Source of the DNA: Sabellastarte sp. h YS-2021
Lineage: Eukaryota > Annelida > Polychaeta > Sabellida > Sabellidae
Reading direction: 5' to 3'
Assembly: GCA_964017235.1 (NCBI GenBank)
Contig: OZ024936.1
Span: forward strand, 94,710,537 to 94,774,536
DNA length: 64,000 bases
The position numbers were made by a program, and so were the translations under genes. The notes under the pieces are model-generated. The model was not told the origin of the DNA. It ran no database searches and saw only the letters and a list, made by a program, of their open reading frames with translations. Of this stretch, positions 1-9,835 are shown piece by piece (position 1 is the stretch's first letter; every line of letters begins with the position of its first letter).

Positions 1-496
1 TGATGAGCTGGATACTACTACCGAGGAAAAACCTCTGGTGCGCAATATTCAGAATAAATCAAGACCACCAACAACCAAACCACAGCAGGAGCACTCATCT
101 GTTGAAACAGAAATGCGGGAGCTGAAAACCATGTTTGGAAAAATGTTGAACTTGTTACAAAATCCACCAAACCAGGGTTATAGATCGCCACCCAGAAACC
201 AAGGTTGTTTTGAATGCGGATCTCCAAGTCATTTTGTTAAACAGTGTCCTAGACGACGAGGATCACCAAATTCAAGCCCTAGGAGGAGTGATGATCGCAA
301 TTGGAGATCGCGAGGCGACAGTCAATGTGCGTCTAATCCAAACTGGAGGCAGAAAGATCAGGGGTCAAGGTCGCCACCATCCCAGTCCTGGAGGTCATGT
401 GAGCAGGATTACTGGTCACCACCACCAGTGACTAGTAGGCAGAAGCTATCAGGAGTGGAAGATTGGGACACCATTGCAGGGGCAGCCTGGAGATAG
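1..496 (+). pseudogene. gag C-terminal fragment, upstream gypsy copy
   Basis: This is the C-terminal part of a retrotransposon nucleocapsid, cut by the window edge. It contains one CCHC zinc knuckle (C-X2-C-X4-H-X4-C, CFECGSPSHFVKQC, about 211-252) followed by an Arg/Ser/Pro-rich basic tail expected to bind RNA. It ends at a TAG (494-496). The same stretch recurs at 3192-3687 with a handful of substitutions. The preceding gag sequence is not visible, so whether this copy once had a full gag is unknown. Confidence 0.75.
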
Positions 497-775
497 TCAA
501 GTTAAGTTTAATTTAAACTATTAGACCGGGACGGGCGAATTCCCAATGATCTGGCCCAACATAATAGTTTAGATTCATTAGTTAAGACAGTTACCAAGCA
601 TGTTCATAGATGCAGTAAAGGAGTCAGTTTTGCATGTCAACAATTGTGTCAAGAGAACCAAAATAATTTTAGTGCCTTAATTCTGTGTTCATTAAATGGA
701 ATACAGGTGAATGCCTTATTAGATACCGGTTCAGAAGTAACTGTAGTAAACTTTGATGTGTATAACAAATTGATT

Positions 776-788
776 CCAAAACCTTGTT
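776..788 (+). repeat. Target-site duplication, left arm, SINE 1
   Basis: CCAAAACCTTGTT occurs here and again at 1029-1041, flanking the SINE. The uninterrupted copy of the element (around 3967-3979) has the sequence once, which gives a direct pre-insertion reference. Confidence 0.9.
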
Positions 789-1028
789 AGGGGCCACGGT
801 GGGAGAGTGGTAACACTCTCGCCTCCCACCTCTGCGGCCGGGGTTTGATCCCCATCATGGCCTTAAGTGGGAAAGCTGGTAGTTGCTTGCCGTTGGTCGG
901 CAGTTTACAGTACAGAACCCTAGCGAACTATATGTACTGGTTTCCTCTGCCCTTCCAACTACCCGTCGTGATATGACCTGTACATTGTTGAAAGCGACGT
1001 AAAACCCCAAATAAACAAAATAAACAAA
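789..1028 (+). mobile_element. tRNA-headed SINE, full length (copy 1)
   Basis: A 240-bp insertion. The head resembles a tRNA and carries a pol III A box (GGGAGAGTGG; TGGCAGAGTGG in other copies) and a B box (GGTTTGATCCC; GGTTCGATTCC in the 39-kb copy). The body contains AAGTGGGAAAGCTGGTAG and the 3' end reads GAAAGCGACGTAAAACCCC followed by an A/T-rich tail. Perfect 13-bp target-site duplications flank it. Related copies lie near 12.1, 14.6, 25.2, 34.8, 35.5, 39.0, 49.8 and 55.1 kb. Confidence 0.92.
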
Positions 1029-1270
1029 CCAAAACCTTGTTTGAAAGAAAAGGTTAGGTTAAATGGTATTTGTAGAGAAGTAGATGTTGATGCTTGGTTA
1101 CTTGAAGGAATTGAAATAACTTTTGGACAAACAAAAAACTTTTGGAATGTTTATGTAGCACAGATAGCTGAACCCTTTATCATTGGGATTAATTTTTTAT
1201 GCCATTTTGGAGCAAAATTAGATTTTCGGAACTACATATTCACATTGAATGATGGAAGAAAGGGATTCAC

Positions 1271-1866
1271 TTGTTCAAAACAGAATCAGGAGATAGTTTT
1301 GAAGTTTGCCCTGTAACTATAGATAAGAAGACTGTTATACCTCCTAATAGTGTAGTTAGAACTTTAGTTAAGTCTTCTTTACTAAATGAAACCTATGCTA
1401 TACATTCAGTCAACAGTCAGGGGTTGCTGATACCAAACACTGTGGTCACCGGTGGAGGCACACATGTTCCGGTACAACTGGTGAATGATCAGAACAGGTA
1501 TGTTAGATTGAAGAAAGGTCATGTCATTGGGCATGCTATTCAATGTGATGTGGTGCCAGAGGTTATAGACACCGATTTGTCATTCAAAGTGAGGTCAATA
1601 ACAGATAAGCCACCATCCCAACAAGTAGATGAATTACCAGAACATTTGTCAGGTTTGTTCAGTCGTTCTGTTAACAACTTAGACAATTCAGAACAGAAAC
1701 AGTTAAAGACACTTTTGTTAGAATTTCAACATATTTTCTCTAAAGGTAGTGGAGATTTGGGTTGTTTTTCTGAAATTAAACATAAAATTAATACCGGAGA
1801 TGAAAGACCTGTAAAACAACCAATGCGTAGGACACCAATCGGTTTTGAAAAGGAGGAGGAAGAGAA
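1271..1866 (+). pseudogene. pol N-terminal fragment, upstream gypsy copy
   Basis: This segment lies between protease and RT. It matches 4209-4804 without a difference that I can see. The homology stops at 1866, inside a run of acidic codons before the RT core, and continues in frame into gag sequence of the downstream copy. The open frame therefore runs 1271-2923 as an accidental pol-gag fusion. No RT motifs are present in this copy. Confidence 0.8.
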
Positions 1867-3687
1867 TAAAGTGAGAATGTTGTCACTCAATGTAAAGACA
1901 AATGCTGTGGTACGTAAGATCAACCAAGGTGCAACTGAACTCAAGCAGAAGTTTGGCGTAACTTGCCCGTTTGAGTCAGAGGTAGATGAACCAGAGTGGA
2001 CGGGTTTGGATTTGAGCTTGTGTCAGACCCACAACCCTGATCGACATCTGTTAGATTCCCCTGTTCCACAGATACTCCCCAGGTATCATTACCCCCAGTC
2101 TACCCCTTTCCCTTCCAAGTTTGCAGAACAAAAACCACAGTCTCCCCCTTTCCCACCTAAGTCTGTGCATTATGGACAACCGTCGCAGCTTAGAGGTGCG
2201 CCACATGACCAACCTTGTGACCCTCAACCTAAGCCCATGACACAGTCAAGACTTCCACAGTCATATAGCAGAAAGTCACGGGAATTGTATCATCTACCCG
2301 CCTTTCGCAACACTTCACAGCAGGAAAAAAGGGATACAATTCAGCCACGACAATCAGTTGGTCATAATCAGCCTCAAGTTGTCATGCCCCAACTCAGTCC
2401 AGTTAAAAGGGACTTTGAAACCATGATGAGAGAGGTGATAAAAGAGGAACTGAAGAAGACCATGGAGCCCTTGAGGAGTGCAAATCATTCATCAAGGAGT
2501 GCCCGAAGGAGAAGAAATAGGTCTTACAAATACAGCAATTCATCAAATTCAACAAACTCAGATGATGAAAATAGCTTTAGACCGAATACCAGGAATAACC
2601 GTTCCATTGCTAAATTTTCCAGGATGCAAGTTCCAAAGATGTCCTTCTCTGGTGAAGGTTGGCGAGGATTCATCTCCCAGTTTGAGACCGTAGCTGACCA
2701 TTGCAGATGGTCTGAGCAAGAGAAATTGGACAACTTCTCCATGTGTTTGAAGAAAGATGCGGCAGAGTATTATAGCGTCTTGCTAGAGCGAAACAAAATA
2801 AATTTCTTGGAAATCAAAAAGAGGTTCAAGGGGTTCTTTGACAAAACTGAACCTGCGTCTGCCATTCGTTGGGACATCCTCAACATTGAACAAAGAGAGG
2901 ATGAAGCACTTGAAAATATTTAGCCCGACTTCAAGGAATGATCATGAGAGCATACCCAGGTTCCAGCCCAAGTGAACAAGATAACACCCTGTTCATTGAG
3001 GTCTTCCTGAAGGGATGCCGGGAGAAAGGAGCTGTACTTGCCATTTGTGACAAGAAGCCGACAAGCCTGGAGGAAGCCTACAAGTTTGTGCAATCAGCTT
3101 CACAGTACAGAAGAGCAGTGTTGGGCAAGAAAGGTCAAAACAAGAAGGTGCATCTCATCCAAACTGCTGGCAAGTCAAGTAACAGCAACAGTGATGAGCT
3201 GGATACTACTACGGAGGAAAAACCTCTGGTGCGCAATATTCAGAATAAATCAAGACCACCAACAACCAAACCACAGCAGGAGCACTCATCTGTTGAAACA
3301 GAAATGCGGGAGCTGAAAACCATGTTTGGAAAAATGTTGAACTTGTTACAAAATCCACCAAACCAGGGTTATAGATCGCCACCCAGAAACCAAGGTTGTT
3401 TTGAATGCGGATCTCCAAGTCATTTTGTTAAACAGTGTCCTAGACGACGAGGATCACCAAATTCAAGCCCTAGGAGGAGTGATGATCGCAATTGGAGATC
3501 GCGAGGCGACAGTCAATGTGCGTCTATTCCAAACTGGAGGCAGAAAGATCAGGGGTCAAGGTCGCCACCATCCCAGTCCTGGAGGTCATGTGAGCAGGAT
3601 TACTGGTCACCACCACCAGCGACTAGTAGGCAGAAGCTATCAGGAGTGGAAGATCGGGACACCACTGCAGGGGCAGCCTGGAGATAG
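1867..3687 (+). pseudogene. gag of the main gypsy copy, frameshifted
   Basis: Structural protein of the element. The likely initiator is the ATG at 1877. A Pro/Gln-rich N-terminal region (about 2040-2400) is followed by a basic Arg-rich patch, then a capsid-like region with the usual FSGEGWRGFISQFE and LFLEIKK-type blocks near 2640-2830. The frame is broken at 2921-2923 (TAG) and reopens one frame away at 2938, where the matching sequence continues without a gap, so a small indel has split the gene. The C-terminal half ends with a CCHC zinc knuckle (CFECGSPSHFVKQC, about 3402-3443) and an Arg/Ser-rich tail, with the stop at 3685-3687. The extent agrees with gypsy gag proteins of roughly 600 residues. 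Confidence 0.8.
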
Positions 3688-3834
3688 TCAAGTTAAGTTT
3701 AATTTAAACTATTAGACCAGGACGGGCGAATTCCCAATGATCTGGCCCAACATAATAGTTTAGATTCATTAGTTAAGACAGTTACCAAGCATGTTCATAG
3801 ATGCAGTAAAGGAGTCAGTTTTGCATGTCAACAA

Positions 3835-4254
3835 TTGTGTCAAGAGAACCAAAATAATTTGAGTGCCTTAATTCCGTGTTCATTAAATGGAATACAGGTG
3901 AATGCCTTATTAGATACCGGTTCAGAAGTAACTGTAGTAAACTTTGATGTGTATAACAAATTGATTCCAAAACCTTGTTTGAAAGAAAAGGTTAGGTTAA
4001 ATGGTATTTGTAGAGAAGTAGATGTTGATGCTTGGTTACTTGAAGGAATTGAAATAACTTTTGGACAAACAAAAAACTTTTGGAATGTTTATGTAGCACA
4101 GATAGCTGAACCCTTTATCATTGGGATTAATTTTTTATGCCATTTTGGAGCAAAATTAGATTTTCGGAACTACATATTCACATTGAATGATGGAAGAAAG
4201 GGATTCACTTGTTCAAAACAGAATCAGGAGATAGTTTTGAAGTTTGCCCTGTAA
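3835..4254 (+). CDS. Retropepsin-like aspartic protease (pro)
   Basis: Processes the gag-pol polyprotein. The catalytic DTG is at 3913-3921 in the context LLDTGSEVTVVN, and the flap/hydrophobic region and IIGINFL block follow at about 4114-4134. The frame is open with no ATG near its left end, so it is probably part of a longer polyprotein; gag-pro is interrupted by stops around 3688-3720. It overlaps the pol frame by about 45 nt and the shift is -1. I see no standard X-XXY-YYZ slippery heptamer in the overlap (4209-4254). Both copies share the arrangement, so it predates the duplication. Confidence 0.75.
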   Translation: MCQENQNNLSALIPCSLNGIQVNALLDTGSEVTVVNFDVYNKLIPKPCLKEKVRLNGICREVDVDAWLLEGIEITFGQTKNFWNVYVAQIAEPFIIGINFLCHFGAKLDFRNYIFTLNDGRKGFTCSKQNQEIVLKFAL

Positions 4255-7200
4255 CTATAGATAAGAAGACTGTTATACCTCCTAATAGTGTAGTTAGAAC
4301 TTTAGTTAAGTCTTCTTTACTAAATGAAACCTATGCTATACATTCAGTCAACAGTCAGGGGTTGCTGATACCAAACACTGTGGTCACCGGTGGAGGCACA
4401 CATGTTCCGGTACAACTGGTGAATGATCAGAACAGGTATGTTAGATTGAAGAAAGGTCATGTCATTGGGCATGCTATTCAATGTGATGTGGTGCCAGAGG
4501 TTATAGACACCGATTTGTCATTCAAAGTGAGGTCAATAACAGATAAGCCACCATCCCAACAAGTAGATGAATTACCAGAACATTTGTCAGGTTTGTTCAG
4601 TCGTTCTGTTAACAACTTAGACAATTCAGAACAGAAACAGTTAAAGACACTTTTGTTAGAATTTCAACATATTTTCTCTAAAGGTAGTGGAGATTTGGGT
4701 TGTTTTTCTGAAATTAAACATAAAATTAATACCGGAGATGAAAGACCTGTAAAACAACCAATGCGTAGGACACCAATCGGTTTTGAAAAGGAGGAGGAAG
4801 AGAACTTGAAATTAATGTTAGAAATAGGAGTTATTTCCGAATTATCCTCAGACTGGGCATCAGCTCCAGTGTTAGTGCGGAAAAAAGATGGGAGTGTGAG
4901 ATATTGCATTGATTTTCGATGTGTTAATGATAAAACGGTTAAGGACTTATTTCCATTGCCGTCAATATCTCAATGTTTAGACCAACTTTCTGGAAACATG
5001 TATTTCTCCACATTAGACATGGCTTCCGGATACTGGCAGATAGAAATTGATGAACAGGATAGGCATAAGACAGCATTTATTACCAAGTTTGGGTTGTTTG
5101 AACACCGAAGAATGGCCTTAGGTTTATGCAACGCCCCAGCTACTTTTCAAAGAGTAATCAAACTGGTCCTGAGGGGATTAACCTGGGATAAAATACTGGC
5201 CTATCTTGATGATGTAATTGTGCTGGGTAAAAATTTTCAAGATCACATAAAAAATCTCCGCACTACTTTTGAAAGGTTTGCGAAATATAACCTTAAGCTT
5301 AAACCTAAGAAATGTGTCTTGTTCCAGACTGAAACCATGTTTCTGGGTAGGATAGTCAGCTCAGAGGGAGTAGGTGTAGATCCAAACAAGATTGAGAAAG
5401 TCAAAAACTGACCTATTCCAAAATCAGTAAAAGATGTTGAGAAATTCTTGGGTTTTCTAAATTACCACAGGGAACACATCAGGGATTATGCTAAGATAGC
5501 GTCAGTGTTGTATGAGTTGACAGGTAGCAAAGCCATTTTCAACTGGCAGGGGAAGCATCAAGAAGCTTTCGAGGATTTGATTGGAAAGTTGACAACAGCA
5601 CCAGTTCTAGCTTATCCAAATTCAGATGACATGTTTATTTTAGATACAGACCATTCTATTGGAGCTGTACTTTCCCAAGTTCAAGATGGTGCAGAGCGAG
5701 TCATAAGCTATGGGAGTTTTGTGCTTACACCTGAGCAGAGGAAGTACTGTGTAACTAGGAAGGAGTTGTTAGCTGTTGTGAGCTTTACTAGACAGTATAG
5801 ACACTATCTGCTTGGTAGGAAATTCCTAGTAAGGACAGATCACAATAGTTTAACTTGGCTCTTAAGATTCAAGTATATAGAAGGTCAACTGGCTAGGTGG
5901 CTAGATGAACTAAGTCAATTTGATATGACTGTAATCCATCGTCCTGGAGTGAGGCACGGTAATGCAGATGCATTGTCACGTGTAACAGATGATATACCAT
6001 TTTGTGATTGTTACAGAGCTGCTTCCGATCCGAATTCACTACCTTGTGCTGGTTGTAAGTATTGTCTCAGAGCACACAATCAGTGGTCCAGATTCAGTGA
6101 GGAAGTTGATGACGTTGTTCCTCTCCTGGTTAGGACAGTAAACTTAGCGAAACCGGTGAGTAGATCAGTACCTTGGATACCTGGTTACACTACAAGTGAG
6201 ATGAGTGAGATTCAATCTTCTGATCCATGTTTAGGTAAACTAATTGCATGGATATTGAGTGAGAAGGAGCCTGAACAAAGGGAGTTATACCTGAGTAGTC
6301 CAGCCGTTAAACATTTTTATATTTGTAGGAAGCAATTACTTTATAAAGATGGGCTGTTGTATTATAAGTGGAAAGAAGAAGCTGGTGACAGATTATTACT
6401 CATGGTTGCTGATAAGCTTAAACAAGAGGTTATGTCCCTCAATCATGACATACCACTTTCTGGTCATATGGGAATAGCTAAAACCTTAGCTAGAGTGAAG
6501 CAATCTTTTATGTGGTATAATCTGAGGAAGGATGTGGAACTGTTTGTGAAGTATTGTTCTGAGTGTAATAAGAAGGCAAATGTTAAGGCAAAAGCTGTGT
6601 TAGGCCAATTTCATGCAGGTTCGCCATTGGAGGGGGTTCATATTGATATACTAGGACCATTTACGCCAAGTTCCAAAGGTAATCAGTATGTACTTATGAT
6701 CGTGGACCAGTTTACCAAATGGTTGGAATGTTTTCCTCTTCCACATCAATCAGCAGAAGAAGTAGCCAGATGTGTAGTTGAAGGTTTCATTTCCAGATTT
6801 GGATGTCCATTGGAGATACACACTGATCAAGGTAAAAACTTTGATGGTAACCTGTTTGCTTCTGTTTGTGAGTTATTGCACATTGTCAAGAAGAGGACGA
6901 CACCATGCAGACCTTGTTCAAATGGTCAAGTGAAAAGGTATAACCGAACATTGCTACAGTTAATCAGATGTCTTTTACAAGGTAATCATCATACTTGGGA
7001 TGAACATCTTCCACAACTAGCTGGAGCAATAAGGTTCACCATTAATCGAAATACTGGTTTTACTCCAAATTTGATGATGCTAGGTCGTGAGGTTATCCTG
7101 CCTGTTAATCTAATGATCGGCATTACAGAAGAAGGTGAGAATAAAACCCCTGCCAAGTATGTATTAAAGTTGAAAACTATTTTGAATAAAGTTCATACTT

Positions 7201-7757
7201 TAGCAAGAGAAAATCTAGTGTCAACACAAATGAGACAGAAGAAAGACTATGACCTGAGACTGAAGGAGAACACATATGAAGTAGGTGACTTGGTTTATTT
7301 ACTAGATTCTGCCTGGAAGATTGGACAAAGTAGCAAATTGCAACAGATATGGAAGGGCCCAATGTTGGTAACTAAAGTGGTAACACCAATCCTTTTTGAG
7401 GTTACGGGAAAGAAGCCAGTCATCATACATCATGATAGGTTAAAACCCTGTTGTGATCGAAACATCCCCATATGGTTGCGTCGTAAGAGGAATCAACTAT
7501 TAGGTAATCAATCCGAACTTTGTGAGAACACTTCAATTTGCCAGGAGGATGATGATCTGAATCTTAGTCACTTATTTGAAGTGAACTGTCAGGATACAGC
7601 TGATTCAGGTATGAAAGCTAATGATTCTTTAGTTTTGGAAGAAGAGTTAAAAGTAAATACAACAGATGAAGGTAACCAAGAAGTAAACAAACCCTCAGTA
7701 ACGAGAGCCGGCCGGGAAAGCAGGAGGCCCAGACACCTGGTAGATTACTATAGTTAA
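4209..7757 (+). pseudogene. pol: reverse transcriptase, RNase H, integrase (one nonsense codon)
   Basis: Replication enzymes of the element. RT blocks run from about 4850 (APVLVRKKDG) through FSTLDMASGYWQ (about 5010) to the catalytic YLDD at 5202-5213. A TGA at 5409-5411 interrupts the frame at a position where gypsy pols normally have Trp before a Pro; the same frame then stays open to 7757. RNase H follows (about 5630-5970, with TDHNSL and NADALSR). Integrase has the HHCC zinc module (GHMG...YCSEC, about 6450-6570), catalytic Asp at about 6645 and HTDQG near 6820, but the third catalytic residue, normally Glu, is Lys (AAA 6933-6935). A GPY/F-like end with HHDRLKP is near 7428. The product would be inactive for integration. 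Confidence 0.88.
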
Positions 7758-7815
7758 GGTAGTTAAGTGTCTTGTTACCAAAGTTTGCATGGCTTACCAG
7801 GTGAAGTTTACAAGT

Positions 7816-7873
7816 TACTAATCAACTATAGCTCTCACATTTTGGGACTTACACAGTTGTTTCCTTCTTGTAG
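7816..7873 (+). promoter_or_regulatory. Putative 3' splice acceptor before the extra ORF
   Basis: A branch-point-like TACTAAT (7816-7822) is followed by a pyrimidine tract TTGTTTCCTTCTTGTAG (7857-7873), and the ATG of the extra ORF begins at the very next base. This fits expression from a spliced subgenomic RNA, as for env-position genes of retroviruses and some gypsy elements. The matching donor would lie in the 5' leader outside the window. Confidence 0.5.
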
Positions 7874-9835
7874 ATGGATCGAGGTAGGTCATCCTACCGA
7901 GGGAGGAGATCCCGAGACAGGGATCGCGAGAGGAGGCCAGAGTACTACGTAGGAGTCCCACCACCGATTTCTATGGGAGACCTGGTCATCAGAGAGGCGG
8001 CCGAGACAGGAGTCGTCCAAGCTACAACCAGGCAGGAGGGTTACGTCATTACAATGATAGACCTCGCTCTCAAAGGCCATATGACCATGACGGCTATGGC
8101 AGAAGGCATGAACGCAGAAGTCATGACACTGATTTCGCTTCACATGACCGCTACAGACGTGATCCTCAACAATGCACCACCAAGGAAGAGGATGAATCCG
8201 TCACAATTATACTGATGGATATATATAGTGAACTCAGGGTAGGAGTCATAAGGGCAAGTGTCAATCACCCTGAAAACCGCAGGAGGCCTTTCAATAAGGG
8301 GATTCTACTCCAGCGATGTTTAGAGGATTTACGCGGTCTTTCTACGTGGCGACGTACAAGCCGGCCGGAGCCATCTCCTGCGTTAGGGGCACCCCCGCAG
8401 GAACCAAGTACCAGTGGAGTCCCTACAGCAAGTACCGCAAGTGTGTCTGCTCCAAAGCCCTCTACGAGCGGAACTCAAAGGGTTGACAAGTCGGGCACGT
8501 CCCCCGGTGACAAACAGAGATCACCGGAAGAAACCTCTGCTGGATCTCAGTCAACTCTGCAGAGACAGCAGGAAAGTACCTCTGGTGTGTCTCAATCAAC
8601 TCCACAAAGACCACGGGGAAAATATCCCCAGTGGTGCTCAGGAATCCAAGATAGATGATAGGCCGCAGAAATCACCGGGCGAGTCAACTGAGCAAAAGTC
8701 ATCTTCAGTAAATAGAAAACAGGAGTGGGTCAAAGTTACATGCAAAAAGCCTGTCAAGCAAGCAAAGTATGTAACCTCATATGCTTACAGAAAAGATATA
8801 AAGAAGGATAGACCCAGCAGGGAAAGTGAGCCTGTCGAGCCGTTCAAGAAACGAAGGAGGGTAACCCCTAAGATGAAGTGTTTCATGACTGGTTGCGACT
8901 CCATGAACAAACATATGAAAAAGCATGTGATTGGTAAACATCTGCCCACTGAGGCCTACAGTAAAACCGGGGATTTACCCCTGGGTTTTCGCATGCGAAT
9001 CTTAGAAGACTTGCTGAACAAAATAGCTCACCACCTGGGTTGTGAGGATTTGAAGGCGTTACTCCAGAAGGTGTTGTCCCTGAAATTCTATCCAACCACG
9101 GATAAAACTTATGAGGTGACAGAGCCTGATATTGAAATGATGAACCAGTTCCACCATTGGTTGTATTCAGAAAACCTGCCAAGGACACCATCAATCAGTC
9201 CACCTAATCTTGTAGCCTCTCTGGTACAGTGGAGAGCCTTGGCTCATCTCATCAATTGTATAGGAGAGAGCAAGTTCAATGTCAAACGTGTAAAGATAGA
9301 CAAGGGGCATGTTACAAAGGACATTGTACCAGCCAGCGTAGACAATACGGACGTTCAAGTAGAATTGGCCAGTGACCAGAATACAGATCAGGCAAAATCA
9401 AAGGAAAAGTCAAGTGAAAAACAGACCCACAAGAAGTCTGTTAAACAGAGTCTGGACAAAGCGAACACAGCTGAGTCTGCACCGAGATTCAGGCCACTAT
9501 CTGTTGTTATCGCTGAATCATTAGAACAAGCTTCAGCAGGGAAGGTTCCACAGGGAAAAGCCTCATTGGAGAAGAAGGTAAAAGAAGTTGAAAGTAGTGA
9601 GTTTGTGGTTGTGGACAGTCTATCTCCGGAAAGGGGGGACGAGATGGAAATAGATTGGGAAGAGGTTACACCAGGAAGAGAGGAAAGGCAAGGAGAAATT
9701 GCAAGGTCTGTGGAGTCTGAAGCGATGGAAACAAACAAACCAGTGGAGACAAAGGAGTCAACCTCTTCTGCCACTAGGAGTTATGCCGCAGTTGTACAAT
9801 CGGGTCCAGCAGTGCCAGCAAAGGGGAAAAGATGA
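7874..9835 (+). pseudogene. Extra element ORF, N-terminal part: Arg-rich region, zinc-finger-like motif, charged linker
   Basis: It starts at the ATG directly after the splice acceptor with an arginine-rich sequence (MDRGRSSYRGRRSRDRDRE), suggesting RNA binding. Coding potential changes frame near 7950 (from the 7874 frame to the 8215 frame) and back near 8620, at GGGGAAAA-type runs. The middle is Ser/Thr/Gln/Pro-rich low complexity (8400-8640). A C2H2-like motif, CFMTGCDSMNKHMKKH followed by VIGKH, lies at about 8880-8945. A conserved-looking helical block containing LVASLVQWRALAHLIN is near 9207-9255. The rest is Lys/Glu/Ser-rich and probably disordered. The frame ends at TGA 9833-9835, overlapping an ATG at 9832. 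The N-terminal architecture resembles what I recall of long TATDN2-type proteins; that comparison is inference. Confidence 0.65.

Larger units (their letters stand above)
691..1316 (+). pseudogene. Aspartic protease fragment, upstream gypsy copy, split by a SINE
   Basis: Retropepsin-like protease with the active-site DTG near 722-730. The frame is broken at 788 by a SINE and resumes at 1041 with the remaining protease. The intact counterpart is 3835-4254. It ends in a TAA at 1314-1316, overlapping the next frame (pol), exactly as in the downstream copy. A SINE within the coding sequence means this copy cannot make a functional polyprotein. Confidence 0.75.

Noticed and set aside
18-227. Minus-strand open frame over the gag zinc knuckle (also 3209-3418)
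   Set aside because: Antisense shadow of gag; identical in both copies only because the region is duplicated.
4205-4254. Classic -1 slippery heptamer between protease and pol
   Set aside because: The A run here does not fit X-XXY-YYZ in the protease frame, so recoding cannot be claimed from sequence.
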